This document shows, one piece after another, positions 45,261 to 53,846 of a stretch of DNA of 64,000 nucleotides (positions within the stretch are counted from its first letter, which is position 1; every line of letters starts with the position of its first letter). The notes beneath the pieces were generated by a model. It did no database searches and had not been told where the DNA came from. It saw nothing but the letters and a program-made list of their open reading frames with translations. Source of the stretch: Clavibacter michiganensis subsp. tessellarius. Lineage in GTDB: Bacteria > Actinomycetota > Actinomycetes > Actinomycetales > Microbacteriaceae. The DNA lies in assembly GCF_021922985.1 (NCBI RefSeq), contig NZ_CP040788.1:2790001-2854000 (forward strand), read 5' to 3'. A program made the translations under genes and the position numbers.

Positions 45261-46097
45261 TCAGAAGATCATCGGCCGGTCGTCGTCGAGCTCGGTCTCC
45301 ACATCGAGGTCGACGGCCACCGGCACGTGGTCGCTCGGGCCGTCACCCTTGCGCTCGTCGCGGTGGATGCGCGGCGCGTCCACGAGCTCCGCGAACCGCG
45401 CGCTGCCGAGGATGAAGTCGATCCGCATGCCCTCGTTCCGCGGGAACCGCAGCTGCTGGTAGTCCCAGTACGTGTAGCCCTCGGGGATCGACGGCCGCAC
45501 GACGTCGGCGAGGCCGGCCTCGAGGAACGCGGCGAACGCGGCCCGCTCGGGCTCCGAGGTGTGGGTCTTGCCCTCGAAGAGCGCCGGATCCCACACGTCG
45601 GTGTCGAGCGGCGCCACGTTCCAGTCGCCCATGAGCGCGAGCGGCGTCTCCGGATCCGCGGCGAGCCAGGCCCGCGTGTCGGCGGCCAGCGCCTCGAGCC
45701 ACTCGAGCTTGTAGGAGTAGTGCGGGTCGTCGAGCCCGCGGCCGTTGGGCACGTAGAGGCTCCAGAGGCGGACGCCCGCGACGGTCGCGCCCATCGCGCG
45801 CGCCTCGAGCGGCGGCTGGCCGGAGGCGTCGGGCTTGCCGAAGCGCGGCATCCCCTCGAAGGTCGTCACGACGTCCTCGAGCGGCAGGCGGCTCGCGATC
45901 GCGACGCCGTTCCACTGGCTGAGCCCGTGCACGGCGACCTCGTAGCCGGCCTCCTCGAACGCCGCCATCGGGAACTGCTCGGGCCTGCACTTGATCTCCT
46001 GCATGGCCAGCACGTCGACGTCCTCGCGCACGAGCCAGTCGACGACGCGGCCCACGCGGGTGCGGATGGAGTTGACGTTCCAGGTGGCGACGCGCAT
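45261..46097 (-). CDS. xth: Exodeoxyribonuclease III
   Basis: 278 aa, ATG 46097. Endonuclease/exonuclease/phosphatase fold: A-T-W-N-V-N-S-I-R (Asn near 7), M-Q-E-I-K (catalytic Glu near 34), Y-V-P-N-G-R (Tyr), G-D-W-N-V-A (Asp/Asn) and the terminal S-D-H-V-P-V (Asp-His). L-G-S-A-R-F and R-I-D-F-I correspond to the AP-DNA recognition region. It removes nucleotides 3' to 5' and incises abasic sites in base excision repair. Confidence 0.93.
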   Translation of the reverse strand: MRVATWNVNSIRTRVGRVVDWLVREDVDVLAMQEIKCRPEQFPMAAFEEAGYEVAVHGLSQWNGVAIASRLPLEDVVTTFEGMPRFGKPDASGQPPLEARAMGATVAGVRLWSLYVPNGRGLDDPHYSYKLEWLEALAADTRAWLAADPETPLALMGDWNVAPLDTDVWDPALFEGKTHTSEPERAAFAAFLEAGLADVVRPSIPEGYTYWDYQQLRFPRNEGMRIDFILGSARFAELVDAPRIHRDERKGDGPSDHVPVAVDLDVETELDDDRPMIF

Positions 46098-46185
46098 GCG
46101 TCCACGGTACCGGGAGCGGGGGACCGGCCCGGCCGCGCGGGTGCGCGTGCCCGGTCGCGTGCGCGTGCGCGTGCCCGGTCGCCCG

Positions 46186-46235
46186 TGCCGTGCCGTGCCG
46201 TGCCGTGCCGTGCCGTGCGGTGCCGTGCGGTGCGG
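46186..46235. repeat. Pentanucleotide microsatellite (TGCCG/TGCGG)x10
   Basis: Ten consecutive 5-nt units: six TGCCG, then TGCGG, TGCCG, TGCGG, TGCGG. It is preceded by a looser array of GTGCGC and CCGGTCGC units (about 46141-46185). It lies between the exonuclease gene and the end of the Asp23-cluster genes, outside coding sequence. Copy number could vary among strains by slippage. Confidence 0.85.
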
Positions 46236-46245
46236 GAGGGGCGGA

Positions 46246-46641
46246 TCAGCCGATGCTGCCGACGCGCACCGTGACGGTCGCGAGCGCCGCGGCGTCCGGG
46301 CCGACGGCCTCGGCGAGGCGCGCGCGGATCGCGTCGACGGCGGCGCGCGCGGTGTCGCTCGCGCGGCCTGCCGCATCCACCGCGATGGACGCCTGCACGA
46401 GCACGGTGCCCTCGCCCGTCTCGACGGTGACGAGCTGCTCGGCCGCGGTCGAGGATCCGGCGACGACGCCCTCCACGACCTGCTGGGCGACGAGCAGCAC
46501 GGGCGAGCGCGGCGCGAAGACGTCGGCCACGCCCGGGACGCCGCGGAGCACGGCGGTGAGGTCGCGGGACAGGTCGGCGGGGTCGGGGAGCGGGATCGGC
46601 ACGGGGGCCCGCGCCGGCGACGCGTCGTCGTCGAGGGTCAT
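46246..46641 (-). CDS. Small Asp23-cluster protein
   Basis: 131 aa, ATG 46641 overlapping the stop of the gene before it (ATGA). No membrane segment. The C-terminal half (L-V-T-V-E-T-G-E-G-T-V-L-V-Q-A-S-I-A-V-D, then R-A-A-V-D-A-I-R-A-R-L-A) has the alternating strand-helix plan of Asp23/Gls24-like proteins, but the match is distant. Last gene of the sigma factor operon; probably part of the same envelope-stress complex. Confidence 0.65.
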   Translation of the reverse strand: MTLDDDASPARAPVPIPLPDPADLSRDLTAVLRGVPGVADVFAPRSPVLLVAQQVVEGVVAGSSTAAEQLVTVETGEGTVLVQASIAVDAAGRASDTARAAVDAIRARLAEAVGPDAAALATVTVRVGSIG

Positions 46642-47450
46642 CGTCCTGCCTCCTCCTCGGGCGCCGGTCGCGCCTGCACGTCCACCACGGTCACGTCGAT
46701 GGCCTCGACGCGCAGCTCGGTGTGCCGGAGCAGGGCCGCGTGGACCCGCTCCCGCACGCGCTGCGCCAGCTCGGGCAGCGGATCGCCCCACACGACGCTC
46801 ATGGTGAGCGCGACCCGGACCGGCTCGCCCGCCCGCGTCACGTCGCCGTCGAGGGTGCACCGGCCGATGAGCACGCCCGGCACCTCGTCGCCCGCCTGCC
46901 GCACGAGGGTGCGCACGGCGCCCTCGGTGAGCGCGAGGCGGACGCCCGGGTCCGGATGCGAGAGCGGGATGTCGCGCCCGGCCCGCGACTCGCGGCTGAT
47001 GTGCGCGAGCACGCCGCGGAAGAAGTCGTCGCCCGGGGCGTCGGCCTCCTCGGCCTCGGCCTCCACGAGCTCGCGGCCGAGGTCGCGCATGTGCTCGAGG
47101 GCGCGGAGCGCGTTGCGGGTGTCGGGGTCGTCCTCGTAGGCGGCGATGCGCGGGGTGCGCCCGCGGTCGAGGTAGTCGGCGAGGGCGACCATGTCGACGG
47201 GGTCGCCGTCGGCGTCCGGCGCGGGAGCCGGAGCGGCGTCGGCCGGAGGGACCACGGGCGCGGCGTCGGCCGGCGGGACCACGGGCGCGGCGTCGGCCGG
47301 CGGCACCACGGGCGCGGCCGGATCCGCGGGGACGCCCGGCTGCACGGGCTGCACGGCCTGCGCGGGGCCCGCGGGCACCCCCGGCTGCACGGGCTCGGCG
47401 GGCCCCACGGGCAGGCGCTCCCCGGGATCCCCCGGTCCGATGCCGCTCAT
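46638..47450 (-). CDS. Asp23-like protein with Pro-rich N-terminus, sigma factor operon
   Basis: 270 aa. Residues 1-80 are Pro/Ala-rich and contain a nine-residue unit P-P-A-D-A-A-P-V-V repeated three times (near-identical 27-nt DNA units at about 47230-47310). Residues 85-150 have helical, acidic sequence (Y-L-D-R-G-R-T-P-R, E-A-E-A-E-E-A), and 165-260 a beta/alpha part (G-V-L-I-G-R-C-T-L-D-G-D, V-A-L-T-M-S-V-V-W-G) like Asp23. The start overlaps the sigma factor stop (ATGA). It could tether or regulate that sigma factor, but no anti-sigma motif was seen. Confidence 0.65.
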   Translation of the reverse strand: MSGIGPGDPGERLPVGPAEPVQPGVPAGPAQAVQPVQPGVPADPAAPVVPPADAAPVVPPADAAPVVPPADAAPAPAPDADGDPVDMVALADYLDRGRTPRIAAYEDDPDTRNALRALEHMRDLGRELVEAEAEEADAPGDDFFRGVLAHISRESRAGRDIPLSHPDPGVRLALTEGAVRTLVRQAGDEVPGVLIGRCTLDGDVTRAGEPVRVALTMSVVWGDPLPELAQRVRERVHAALLRHTELRVEAIDVTVVDVQARPAPEEEAGR

Positions 47451-48001
47451 CGCCACGCCTCCATGCTCGTCATCACCGTGGTGCGCGCCCGGGACAGCCG
47501 GCCGCGGATGGTCGAGGGCGTCGCGCCCAGCCTCTCGGCGATCTCCTCGTAGGAGAAGCCTCCCACCTCGCGCAGCATCCACACCTCGCGCTGCTCGCGC
47601 GGCAGGGCGTCGAGGACGACCGCGAGCGCGCGCATCTGCGACGACGTCTCGGCGTCGCGCTCCGGCGAGGTGAGGCGGTCGGCTATCTCGTGGTCGTCGA
47701 TGTCGTCGACGGGGCGGCGGGCGCGGATCCGGTCGATGGACTTGCGGCTGACGATCTGCAGCAGCCAGCTCTTCACGCGGTGCGGCTTCTCGAGCGTCGG
47801 CAGCCGGTCCCACGCGGTGATGAGCGCCTCCTGCACGGCGTCGTCGGCGTCGGCGCGGGATCCCGTGAGCCGGATCGCGAAGGCCCGCATGTAGGAGGCG
47901 TGCCGGCGGACCAGCACCTCGAAGGCCCGGGCGTCGCCGTCGGCCGCGCGCTCGGCGAGGATGCCGTCGCCCGCGTCCTGCAGGGAGGAGGAGAGGGCCA
48001 T
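47447..48001 (-). CDS. ECF-type RNA polymerase sigma factor
   Basis: 184 aa, ATG 48001 (ribosome site GGAGG upstream). Region 2 spans about 25-90: F-E-V-L-V-R-R-H-A-S-Y-M-R-A-F-A, D-A-D-D-A-V-Q-E-A-L-I-T-A-W-D and W-L-L-Q-I-V-S-R-K-S-I-D-R. Region 4 spans about 125-180: L-P-R-E-Q-R-E-V-W-M-L-R-E-V-G-G-F-S-Y-E-E-I-A-E-R-L-G with recognition helix P-S-T-I-R-G-R-L-S-R-A-R. First gene of a three-gene overlapping operon, divergent from an Asp23 gene that is a likely target. Confidence 0.9.
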   Translation of the reverse strand: MALSSSLQDAGDGILAERAADGDARAFEVLVRRHASYMRAFAIRLTGSRADADDAVQEALITAWDRLPTLEKPHRVKSWLLQIVSRKSIDRIRARRPVDDIDDHEIADRLTSPERDAETSSQMRALAVVLDALPREQREVWMLREVGGFSYEEIAERLGATPSTIRGRLSRARTTVMTSMEAWR

Positions 48002-48133
48002 GCCGTACCTCCGTGTGCGCTGGGAGACGAGCGGATCCGGATCCGGTCCGTGACGAACCGGGGACGAGCCCCGTCTGCTCCATGAGTACCACAGCAGACG
48101 CCCGTCCGACGGGCCCCGACGGCGAGGAATCCC

Positions 48134-48601
48134 ATGAGCGACACGAACCCCAGCACCCCCACCCCGGCCGACGTCACGCGCGTGGCGCCCGCATCCGCCG
48201 GCGCCGTCGCGCCCGGGGCGCTCGCCGAGGGCGACACCGTCGTCACCGACGGCGTCGTCGCGAAGGTCGCGGGCCTCGCCGTCCGCGACATCCCCGGCGT
48301 CCACGCGCTCGGCGGCGGTGCGGCCCGCGTCATCGGCCAGCTCCGCGACCGCATCGGCCAGACGGACCTCACGCAGGGCATCTCGGTCGAGGCCGAGGAG
48401 GCGGGCGTCTCCTTCCAGGTGACGCTCGTCGCCGAGTACGGCGTGCCGCTCCAGGACGTGGCCGCCGACGTGCGCGCCGCCATCACGGACGCCGTCACCG
48501 AGCTCGTCGGCCGGTCGGTCACGCGGGTCGACGTGACGATCGCCGACATCGTGCTGCCGGGCGAGGGGTCCGACGACGACGCCGAGGCGCCCGCGGTCTG
48601 A
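48134..48601 (+). CDS. Asp23/Gls24 family envelope stress response protein
   Basis: 155 aa, ATG 48134 (GAGGAAT upstream). The conserved block is I-T-D-G-V-V-A-K-V-A-G-L-A-V-R-D-I-P-G-V-H-A-L (residues about 38-60), then V-S-F-Q-V-T-L-V-A-E-Y-G-V-P-L and V-T-E-L-V-G-R-S-V-T-R-V-D-V-T-I-A-D-I, as in Asp23/Gls24. These abundant cytoplasmic proteins lie along the membrane and respond to alkaline or cell-wall stress. The 132-bp region shared with the sigma factor gene probably holds promoters for both. A hairpin terminator follows. Confidence 0.88.
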   Translation: MSDTNPSTPTPADVTRVAPASAGAVAPGALAEGDTVVTDGVVAKVAGLAVRDIPGVHALGGGAARVIGQLRDRIGQTDLTQGISVEAEEAGVSFQVTLVAEYGVPLQDVAADVRAAITDAVTELVGRSVTRVDVTIADIVLPGEGSDDDAEAPAV

Positions 48602-48615
48602 TCCATCCGCACCGC

Positions 48616-48652
48616 CGACGGGCCGTCGATCCTGGCGATCGGCGGCCCGTCG
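48616..48652 (+). terminator. Terminator after the Asp23 gene
   Basis: 16-bp stem: 48616-48631 (CGACGGGCCGTCGATC) pairs with 48637-48652, with one T-G wobble and loop CTGGC. It begins 14 nt after the Asp23 stop codon. No U-tract. Confidence 0.7.
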
Positions 48653-48702
48653 TCGCGCGGGCGTCCCGATGGTCTCGGATCCGGCGGGCGTACCGTCGGG
48701 GG

Positions 48703-49638
48703 ATGACCGACGACACCGCTGCCGCGCCCGCCTCCGCCCCCGCATCCGACGGGCCGCCCCGCGTGGCGCTGCTCGGCACCGGCGTGATGGGGTCCGGCAT
48801 GAGCCGCTCGATCCTCCGCGCGGGCCTCCCGCTCACCGTCTGGAACCGCAGCGCGGAGCGCGCCGCGCCCCTCGCGGACGACGGCGCGACCGTCGCGGCG
48901 ACGGCCGCGGACGCCGTGCGCGACGCCGACGTCGTGGTCGTCATGCTGTTCGACCAGGATGCCGTGCTCGAGGTCCTCGCCGACGTCGCGCCCGCGCTCC
49001 GCCCCGACGCCGTCGTGCTCCAGTCGTCCACCGTGGGCGTCGAGGGCACCCGGCGGATCGCCGCGCTCGCCGCCGAGCACGGCATCCGGTTCGTGGACGC
49101 GCCCGTGCTCGGCACGCGCGGCCCCGCCGAGCAGGGCCTCCTCGTGCACCTCGTCTCCGGATCCGCCGACGACCTCGCCGTCGCGCGCCCCGTGCTCGAG
49201 GCGACCGGCTCGCGCACCGTCGTGGCCGGCGACGCCGCCGGTCCCGGATCCGCGCTCAAGCTCGCCTGCAACGCGTGGATCGCGTCCATCACGGCCGCGA
49301 CCGGCCAGTCGCTCGGACTCGCCCGGCTGCTCGGCGTCGAGCCGCGCCTCTTCCTCGACGCGATCGCGGGCGGCGCCGCCGACACCCCGTACGCGCACCT
49401 CAAGGGCGGGTCGATGCTCGCCGGCGAGCTCGCGCCCTCGTTCGCGCTCGACGGCCTGCTCAAGGACGTGACGCTCATGCTCGCCGCGCTCGACGGCGCC
49501 GACGCGCACGACTTCGACACCGCGATGCTCGAGGCGCTCCGCGAGACGTACGCGGAGGCGTCCGCCGCGGGTCACGGTGGCGACGACGTGGCCGCGGTGG
49601 GCACGGTGTTCGGCCTGCCGGCCGCGTCCGACGCCTGA
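48703..49638 (+). CDS. NAD(P)-dependent beta-hydroxyacid dehydrogenase
   Basis: 311 aa, ATG 48703. Rossmann motif L-L-G-T-G-V-M-G-S-G-M (residues about 23-33) is the form seen in 3-hydroxyisobutyrate dehydrogenase relatives. The substrate loop V-D-A-P-V-L-G-T-R-G-P-A-E-Q-G, the catalytic Lys in G-S-A-L-K-L-A-C-N-A-W and the later F-A-L-D-G-L-L-K-D-V are present. Oxidises or reduces a small hydroxyacid (for example tartronate semialdehyde or hydroxyisobutyrate types). No pathway neighbour to narrow the substrate. Confidence 0.88.
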   Translation: MTDDTAAAPASAPASDGPPRVALLGTGVMGSGMSRSILRAGLPLTVWNRSAERAAPLADDGATVAATAADAVRDADVVVVMLFDQDAVLEVLADVAPALRPDAVVLQSSTVGVEGTRRIAALAAEHGIRFVDAPVLGTRGPAEQGLLVHLVSGSADDLAVARPVLEATGSRTVVAGDAAGPGSALKLACNAWIASITAATGQSLGLARLLGVEPRLFLDAIAGGAADTPYAHLKGGSMLAGELAPSFALDGLLKDVTLMLAALDGADAHDFDTAMLEALRETYAEASAAGHGGDDVAAVGTVFGLPAASDA

Positions 49639-49704
49639 TCCGGTCGGCGTCGCGCCCGCCCGTCGCTCCGGGCGGCGCGGTGCCCCGCCCGTAGGATCGG
49701 CTGC

Positions 49705-50259
49705 GTGACGACCTCCGACGCGCGCCAGCAGCTCATCGACCACATCAAGCGGGACGCCGTCTTCCACGGCGACTTCACGCTGACGAGCGGCAAGAAGGCG
49801 ACCTACTACGTCGACCTCCGCCGCGTGAGCCTCGACCACCGCGTCGCGCCGCTCATCGGGCAGGTCATGCTCGACCTCATCGCGGACGTGCCCGACGTCG
49901 CCGCGGTCGGCGGGCTCACGATGGGCGCGGATCCCATCGCCGCCGCGATCCTGCACCAGGGCGCCGCGGTCGGCCGCGGCTACGACGCGTTCGTCGTCCG
50001 CAAGGAGCCCAAGGACCACGGCCGCGGCCGCCAGGTCGAGGGGCCGGACCTGCAGGGCACGCGCGTCATCGTCGTCGAGGACACCTCCACCACCGGCGGA
50101 TCCCCGCTGAAGGCCATCGAGGCGCTCGAGAAGGTGGGCGCGGAGATCGCCGCGGTCGCCGTGGTCGTCGACCGCTCGACCGACGCCCGCGCGGTGATCG
50201 AGGCCGCGGGCCACCGCTACCTGTACGCCATCGGCCTCGAGGACCTGGGGCTCGCCTAG
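49705..50259 (+). CDS. pyrE: Orotate phosphoribosyltransferase
   Basis: 184 aa from GTG 49705. N-terminal F-T-L-T-S-G-K-K-A-T-Y-Y-V-D-L-R (orotate contact) and G-G-L-T-M-G-A-D-P-I-A, loop residues V-R-K-E-P-K-D-H-G-R-G-R, and the PRPP-binding motif V-I-V-V-E-D-T-S-T-T-G-G-S (about 111-123). It makes OMP from orotate and PRPP in pyrimidine synthesis. Its stop TAG overlaps the GTG of the next gene by one base. Confidence 0.95.
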   Translation: MTTSDARQQLIDHIKRDAVFHGDFTLTSGKKATYYVDLRRVSLDHRVAPLIGQVMLDLIADVPDVAAVGGLTMGADPIAAAILHQGAAVGRGYDAFVVRKEPKDHGRGRQVEGPDLQGTRVIVVEDTSTTGGSPLKAIEALEKVGAEIAAVAVVVDRSTDARAVIEAAGHRYLYAIGLEDLGLA

Positions 50260-52886
50260 TGGACGGGCAGGCGCCTCCCGGCGGCGGATCCGGCGACGAC
50301 CGCGATCGCAGCGGCGACGACGACCCGTTCGCGGTCCGTCCCGCCACGGACGCGGACCGGGAGCGGCCCGTCCGCCCGCTCTCGCCGATCGGCTGGGGGC
50401 GCTCCGCGGACGTCGAGCCCGAGCCCGCCGACCGCGACGACGCGCGGCAGCGGCAGGCGGAGGCCGACGAGATCGCCGCCGCGCAGGAGGAGGGCATCGA
50501 CCCCGCTCCCGCCGACGCGCCGACGGCCCCCGCGGACGACATCCTCGCGGGCATCGCGCCGCTCGACCCGACGGAGGACGCCGACCGGATCGCCCCGCTC
50601 GACCAGGCCGACGCCTCCGCGGACGCCGACCCCGCCGACGAGGCCCCCGCCCCGGTGCCCGAGCCGGAGATCGCCGCGGCGTCCGGCATCGCCGACGAGC
50701 TCGAGTTCGCGGGCGAGCCGGATCCCGGGTACGTGCCGTCCCCCGTGGACCTCCCGGCCGGGACCGTGCCGGCGGATGCGGCGACGTCCGGTGCTCCGTC
50801 GGCCGACGCTCCGTCGTCCGGTGCTCCGTCGGCCGACGCCCCGTCGTCCGGTGCTCCGCTCGCCGGCGAGGTGCTGACGGGCGAGCTCGAAGCGGATCCC
50901 GAGCCCGTCGACGACGCGACCGCCGAGCTGGTGCTCGAGCCCATCGCGGACGGGGACGACGACCTGCGCCTCCCGGAGCCCGCCGCCGACGGCGCCGTGG
51001 ATTCCGCGGTGGTGGACGCCGAGCTCGTCGAGGAGCCGGCCCCCGAGGCGCCCGCCGAGACGCCGACCGACGACCTCGTGGACCTGACGCCCCGCGTCGA
51101 CACGGGACTCGACGAGGACGCGGGGGTCGTCGACGACCCCGTGGAGGCCGCGGATGCTCCCGCCCACGCCGGCCCGTCGACCCCGGCCGCGCTCGCGGCG
51201 CGCGAGGAGGTCGCGGAGGTGGTCCGGCCTGGCGCCGATGCCGATGCCGATGCCGATGCCGATGCCGATGCCGATGCCGATGCCGATGACGCAGACGCAG
51301 ACGCAGACGCAGACGCCGATGTCGCCGGCGCGCGTGCAGCCGGTGCCGGTGCGGACGCCGGCGCACACACGGACCCGCAGGATCACGCGGCGGACGCCCA
51401 CGAAGATCTCGACGCGGCCCCGGCCCCGCTCGCCCCTGCCGCCGCGGCCGCCCGTGCCGCCGCCATGGCCTGGGCTGCCGGGTCCCCGGTCGCACCCACG
51501 GCCACGGCCACGGCCACGGCCGCTGCCGCCGCGGCGTCCAGCTCCGCCGCGTCCGACGATCCCGCTTCCCACGCCCACTCCGCCGAGAGCCGCCCTGCCG
51601 ACGTCACGCCGGAGCCGACGGGCACCGTGTCCGAGCCGACTCCACCCGACGCGCACGACGCGACGGCCGCGCTCGCCGCTCCGGCCGACGAGGCCGCTCC
51701 GGGGGCGCCGTTCGCTGCCGAGGCGCCGTCCGCTCCGGAGGCGCCGTCCGCTTCCGAGCGACGGGATCCGGCCGGTCCTGGCGCGGACCGCGACGCCACC
51801 GCCCCAGACCGGGACGCGCCCCTCGCGGACGACCGGGTGGATCGGGCCGACCGCGGTCCCGTCGCGTCCGACGACGAGCCCGTCGACGCCATCGCGCTCC
51901 TCTTCGGCGACGTCGCCGAGGACGCGGATGACGACAACCGCGCCACCGAGTCCGACCGCCCCGTCCCCGACGACGGCGAGGACCGCACGCGCGTCCTCCC
52001 GGTGGTCGGGGCCGCCGCCGCCGTGGCCGGTGCCGCCGCCCCGGGCGCGCATCCGGATCGCGCCGCCCCGACGGTCGCCGTCCCCGCCGCTCCACGTGCC
52101 GACGCCGGGTCCCCGCGGGAGACCCGCTCCGACGCCGGGTCCCCGCGGGAGACGCGCTCCGACGCCGCATCCGCATCCGTCCCGCCCCCGTACGCCGCGC
52201 CGCCCGCCCCGCGCCCGCCCGCGCCCCGCGCGCCCGTCCTCGACGCCGCCCGCGTCCCCGCGCCACCCGCGTCCCCGCCCCGGCGTGCGAGCGGACCCCG
52301 CGGCCCCCGCCGCACCGCCCTCTGGGTCGGCGGCGCGATCCTCCTGGTGCTGCTCCTCGTCGGCCTGTTCTACCTGGGCCAGCGGCTCGCCTCCTCCGCC
52401 GCGCCCGACGCCGCCCCCGTGGCGACCGCGACGGCCGCCGCCGAGGAGACGCCGACCCCGTCGCCCACCCCGACGGATCCGGTGCAGGGCCCGGCCGCGG
52501 CGGGCACCCAGGCCTGGGATGCGCTGCTCGGCGGCGAGTGCCTCGAGCCGTACACGACGCCGTGGGAGGAGGAGTTCACGGTCGTCGACTGCGGATCCGA
52601 GCACCACGCCCAGATGGTCGCCCGCGTCGCGCTGCCCCAGACCGGCGACGCGTTCCCCGGCGAGGACGCCGTGCGCGACTCCGCCGACGAGCTCTGCATC
52701 GCCGACACCGTGATCGACTACGGCGCGGCGCGCGCCTACGCGGACGTGCAGTACCAGTCCGCCTACCCCATCACGCAGGACGAGTGGACGGCCGGCGACC
52801 GCGACGCCTACTGCTTCGTCTCGCGCGCCGGCGGCGGCACCTTCACGGGCAGCATCGGCAAGCCGCAGCCGCCCGTCGTCCCCTAG
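50259..52886 (+). CDS. Long acidic protein with C-terminal septum-formation-like domain
   Basis: 875 aa from GTG 50259. Residues 1-680 are low-complexity, rich in Asp, Ala, Pro and Glu, and surely disordered. They include an Asp-Ala dipeptide array (residues about 327-352) and short Ser-Gly-Ala-Pro repeats. One transmembrane helix (about 690-712) follows an Arg-rich stop. The outer domain (about 740-875) has four Cys (G-E-C-L-E-P, V-D-C-G-S-E-H-H-A-Q, L-C-I-A-D, Y-C-F-V-S) and resembles the actinobacterial septum formation domain. Role in division is inferred from the family only. Confidence 0.72.
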   Translation: MDGQAPPGGGSGDDRDRSGDDDPFAVRPATDADRERPVRPLSPIGWGRSADVEPEPADRDDARQRQAEADEIAAAQEEGIDPAPADAPTAPADDILAGIAPLDPTEDADRIAPLDQADASADADPADEAPAPVPEPEIAAASGIADELEFAGEPDPGYVPSPVDLPAGTVPADAATSGAPSADAPSSGAPSADAPSSGAPLAGEVLTGELEADPEPVDDATAELVLEPIADGDDDLRLPEPAADGAVDSAVVDAELVEEPAPEAPAETPTDDLVDLTPRVDTGLDEDAGVVDDPVEAADAPAHAGPSTPAALAAREEVAEVVRPGADADADADADADADADADDADADADADADVAGARAAGAGADAGAHTDPQDHAADAHEDLDAAPAPLAPAAAAARAAAMAWAAGSPVAPTATATATAAAAAASSSAASDDPASHAHSAESRPADVTPEPTGTVSEPTPPDAHDATAALAAPADEAAPGAPFAAEAPSAPEAPSASERRDPAGPGADRDATAPDRDAPLADDRVDRADRGPVASDDEPVDAIALLFGDVAEDADDDNRATESDRPVPDDGEDRTRVLPVVGAAAAVAGAAAPGAHPDRAAPTVAVPAAPRADAGSPRETRSDAGSPRETRSDAASASVPPPYAAPPAPRPPAPRAPVLDAARVPAPPASPPRRASGPRGPRRTALWVGGAILLVLLLVGLFYLGQRLASSAAPDAAPVATATAAAEETPTPSPTPTDPVQGPAAAGTQAWDALLGGECLEPYTTPWEEEFTVVDCGSEHHAQMVARVALPQTGDAFPGEDAVRDSADELCIADTVIDYGAARAYADVQYQSAYPITQDEWTAGDRDAYCFVSRAGGGTFTGSIGKPQPPVVP
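51237..51314 (+). repeat. In-frame hexanucleotide array coding Asp-Ala repeats
   Basis: Eight tandem GATGCC units (51237-51284), then GATGAC, then four GCAGAC units and a closing GCC. All keep the reading frame and code for alternating Asp and Ala. The switch from GAT-GCC to GCA-GAC codons inside one dipeptide array suggests two separate expansions. Unit number is likely to vary among strains without breaking the frame. Confidence 0.9.
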
Positions 52887-52907
52887 CCCCGACGACGCGG
52901 CCGCGGA

Positions 52908-53705
52908 TCAGAGCTCGGACTCGACCGGCTCCGGATCCAGCAGCTCGGTGACGCCCGAGAGCACCTCGTCGGGCCGGAACGGGTAGCGCTCGATCTCGGC
53001 GCGGTCGCTGATGCCCGTGAGCACGAGCACCGTGTGGAGGCCCGCCTCGATGCCGGCGATGATGTCCGTGTCCATCCGGTCGCCGATCATGCCGGTGCTC
53101 TCGGAGTGCGCGCCGATCTTGTTGAGCGCCGAGCGGAACATCATCGGGTTGGGCTTGCCGACGATGTACGGCTCCTTGCCCGTGGCCTTCGAGATGAGCG
53201 CGAGCACCGCGCCCGTCGCGGGCAGCACGCCCTCGGCGCTCGGCCCGGTCGCGTCGGGGTTCGTCGCGATGTAGCGCGCGCCGCCGTTGATGAGGCGGAT
53301 GGCCCGCGTGATCGCCTCGAACGAGTAGTTGCGCGTCTCGCCGATGACCACGAAGTCCGGCTTGGTGTCGGTCATGATGAAGCCCGCCTCGTGCAGCGCG
53401 GTCGTGAGGCCGGCCTCGCCGATGACGAACGCGGATCCGCCGGGCATCTGCTGCTCGAGGAACGCGGCGGTCGCGAGGGCGCTGGTCCAGATCGCCGACT
53501 CGGGCACGTGCAGGCCGGACGCGCGGAGCCGGGCGGAGAGGTCGCGCGGCGTGAAGATGCTGTTGTTCGTGAGCACGAGGAAGGGCTTGCCCTGGTCCTG
53601 CCACTGCTGGATGAGGGCCGCCGCGCCGGGCAGGGCCTGGTTCTCGTGCACGAGCACGCCGTCCATGTCGGTGAGCCAGCAGTCCATCTCGTCGCGCGTC
53701 GCCAT
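52908..53705 (-). CDS. HAD-IIA family phosphatase (NagD-like)
   Basis: 265 aa, ATG 53705. HAD motifs: W-L-T-D-M-D-G-V-L-V (nucleophile Asp13, acid Asp15), L-T-N-N-S (motif II, residues about 45-49), a Lys in V-G-K-P-N-P-M-M-F, and G-D-R-M-D-T-D-I-I-A-G (motif IV). The C2A cap between motifs II and III is of NagD/pyridoxal-phosphatase type. Probably dephosphorylates a sugar phosphate, nucleotide or pyridoxal phosphate. Convergent with the septum-formation-like gene. Confidence 0.9.
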   Translation of the reverse strand: MATRDEMDCWLTDMDGVLVHENQALPGAAALIQQWQDQGKPFLVLTNNSIFTPRDLSARLRASGLHVPESAIWTSALATAAFLEQQMPGGSAFVIGEAGLTTALHEAGFIMTDTKPDFVVIGETRNYSFEAITRAIRLINGGARYIATNPDATGPSAEGVLPATGAVLALISKATGKEPYIVGKPNPMMFRSALNKIGAHSESTGMIGDRMDTDIIAGIEAGLHTVLVLTGISDRAEIERYPFRPDEVLSGVTELLDPEPVESEL

Positions 53706-53846
53706 GGGGTTCCCTCTCGTCGTGGGACGAGGCTACCGCCGTGGGATGGCGGGCGGCCGGGCGCGGGGCGGGCGTCCGCCGCGCGCGTCACCGGATGTCC
53801 GCCCGGCGTCCGCCGCGGTGTCGGCCCGCCCTCGTAGGGTCGGGGC

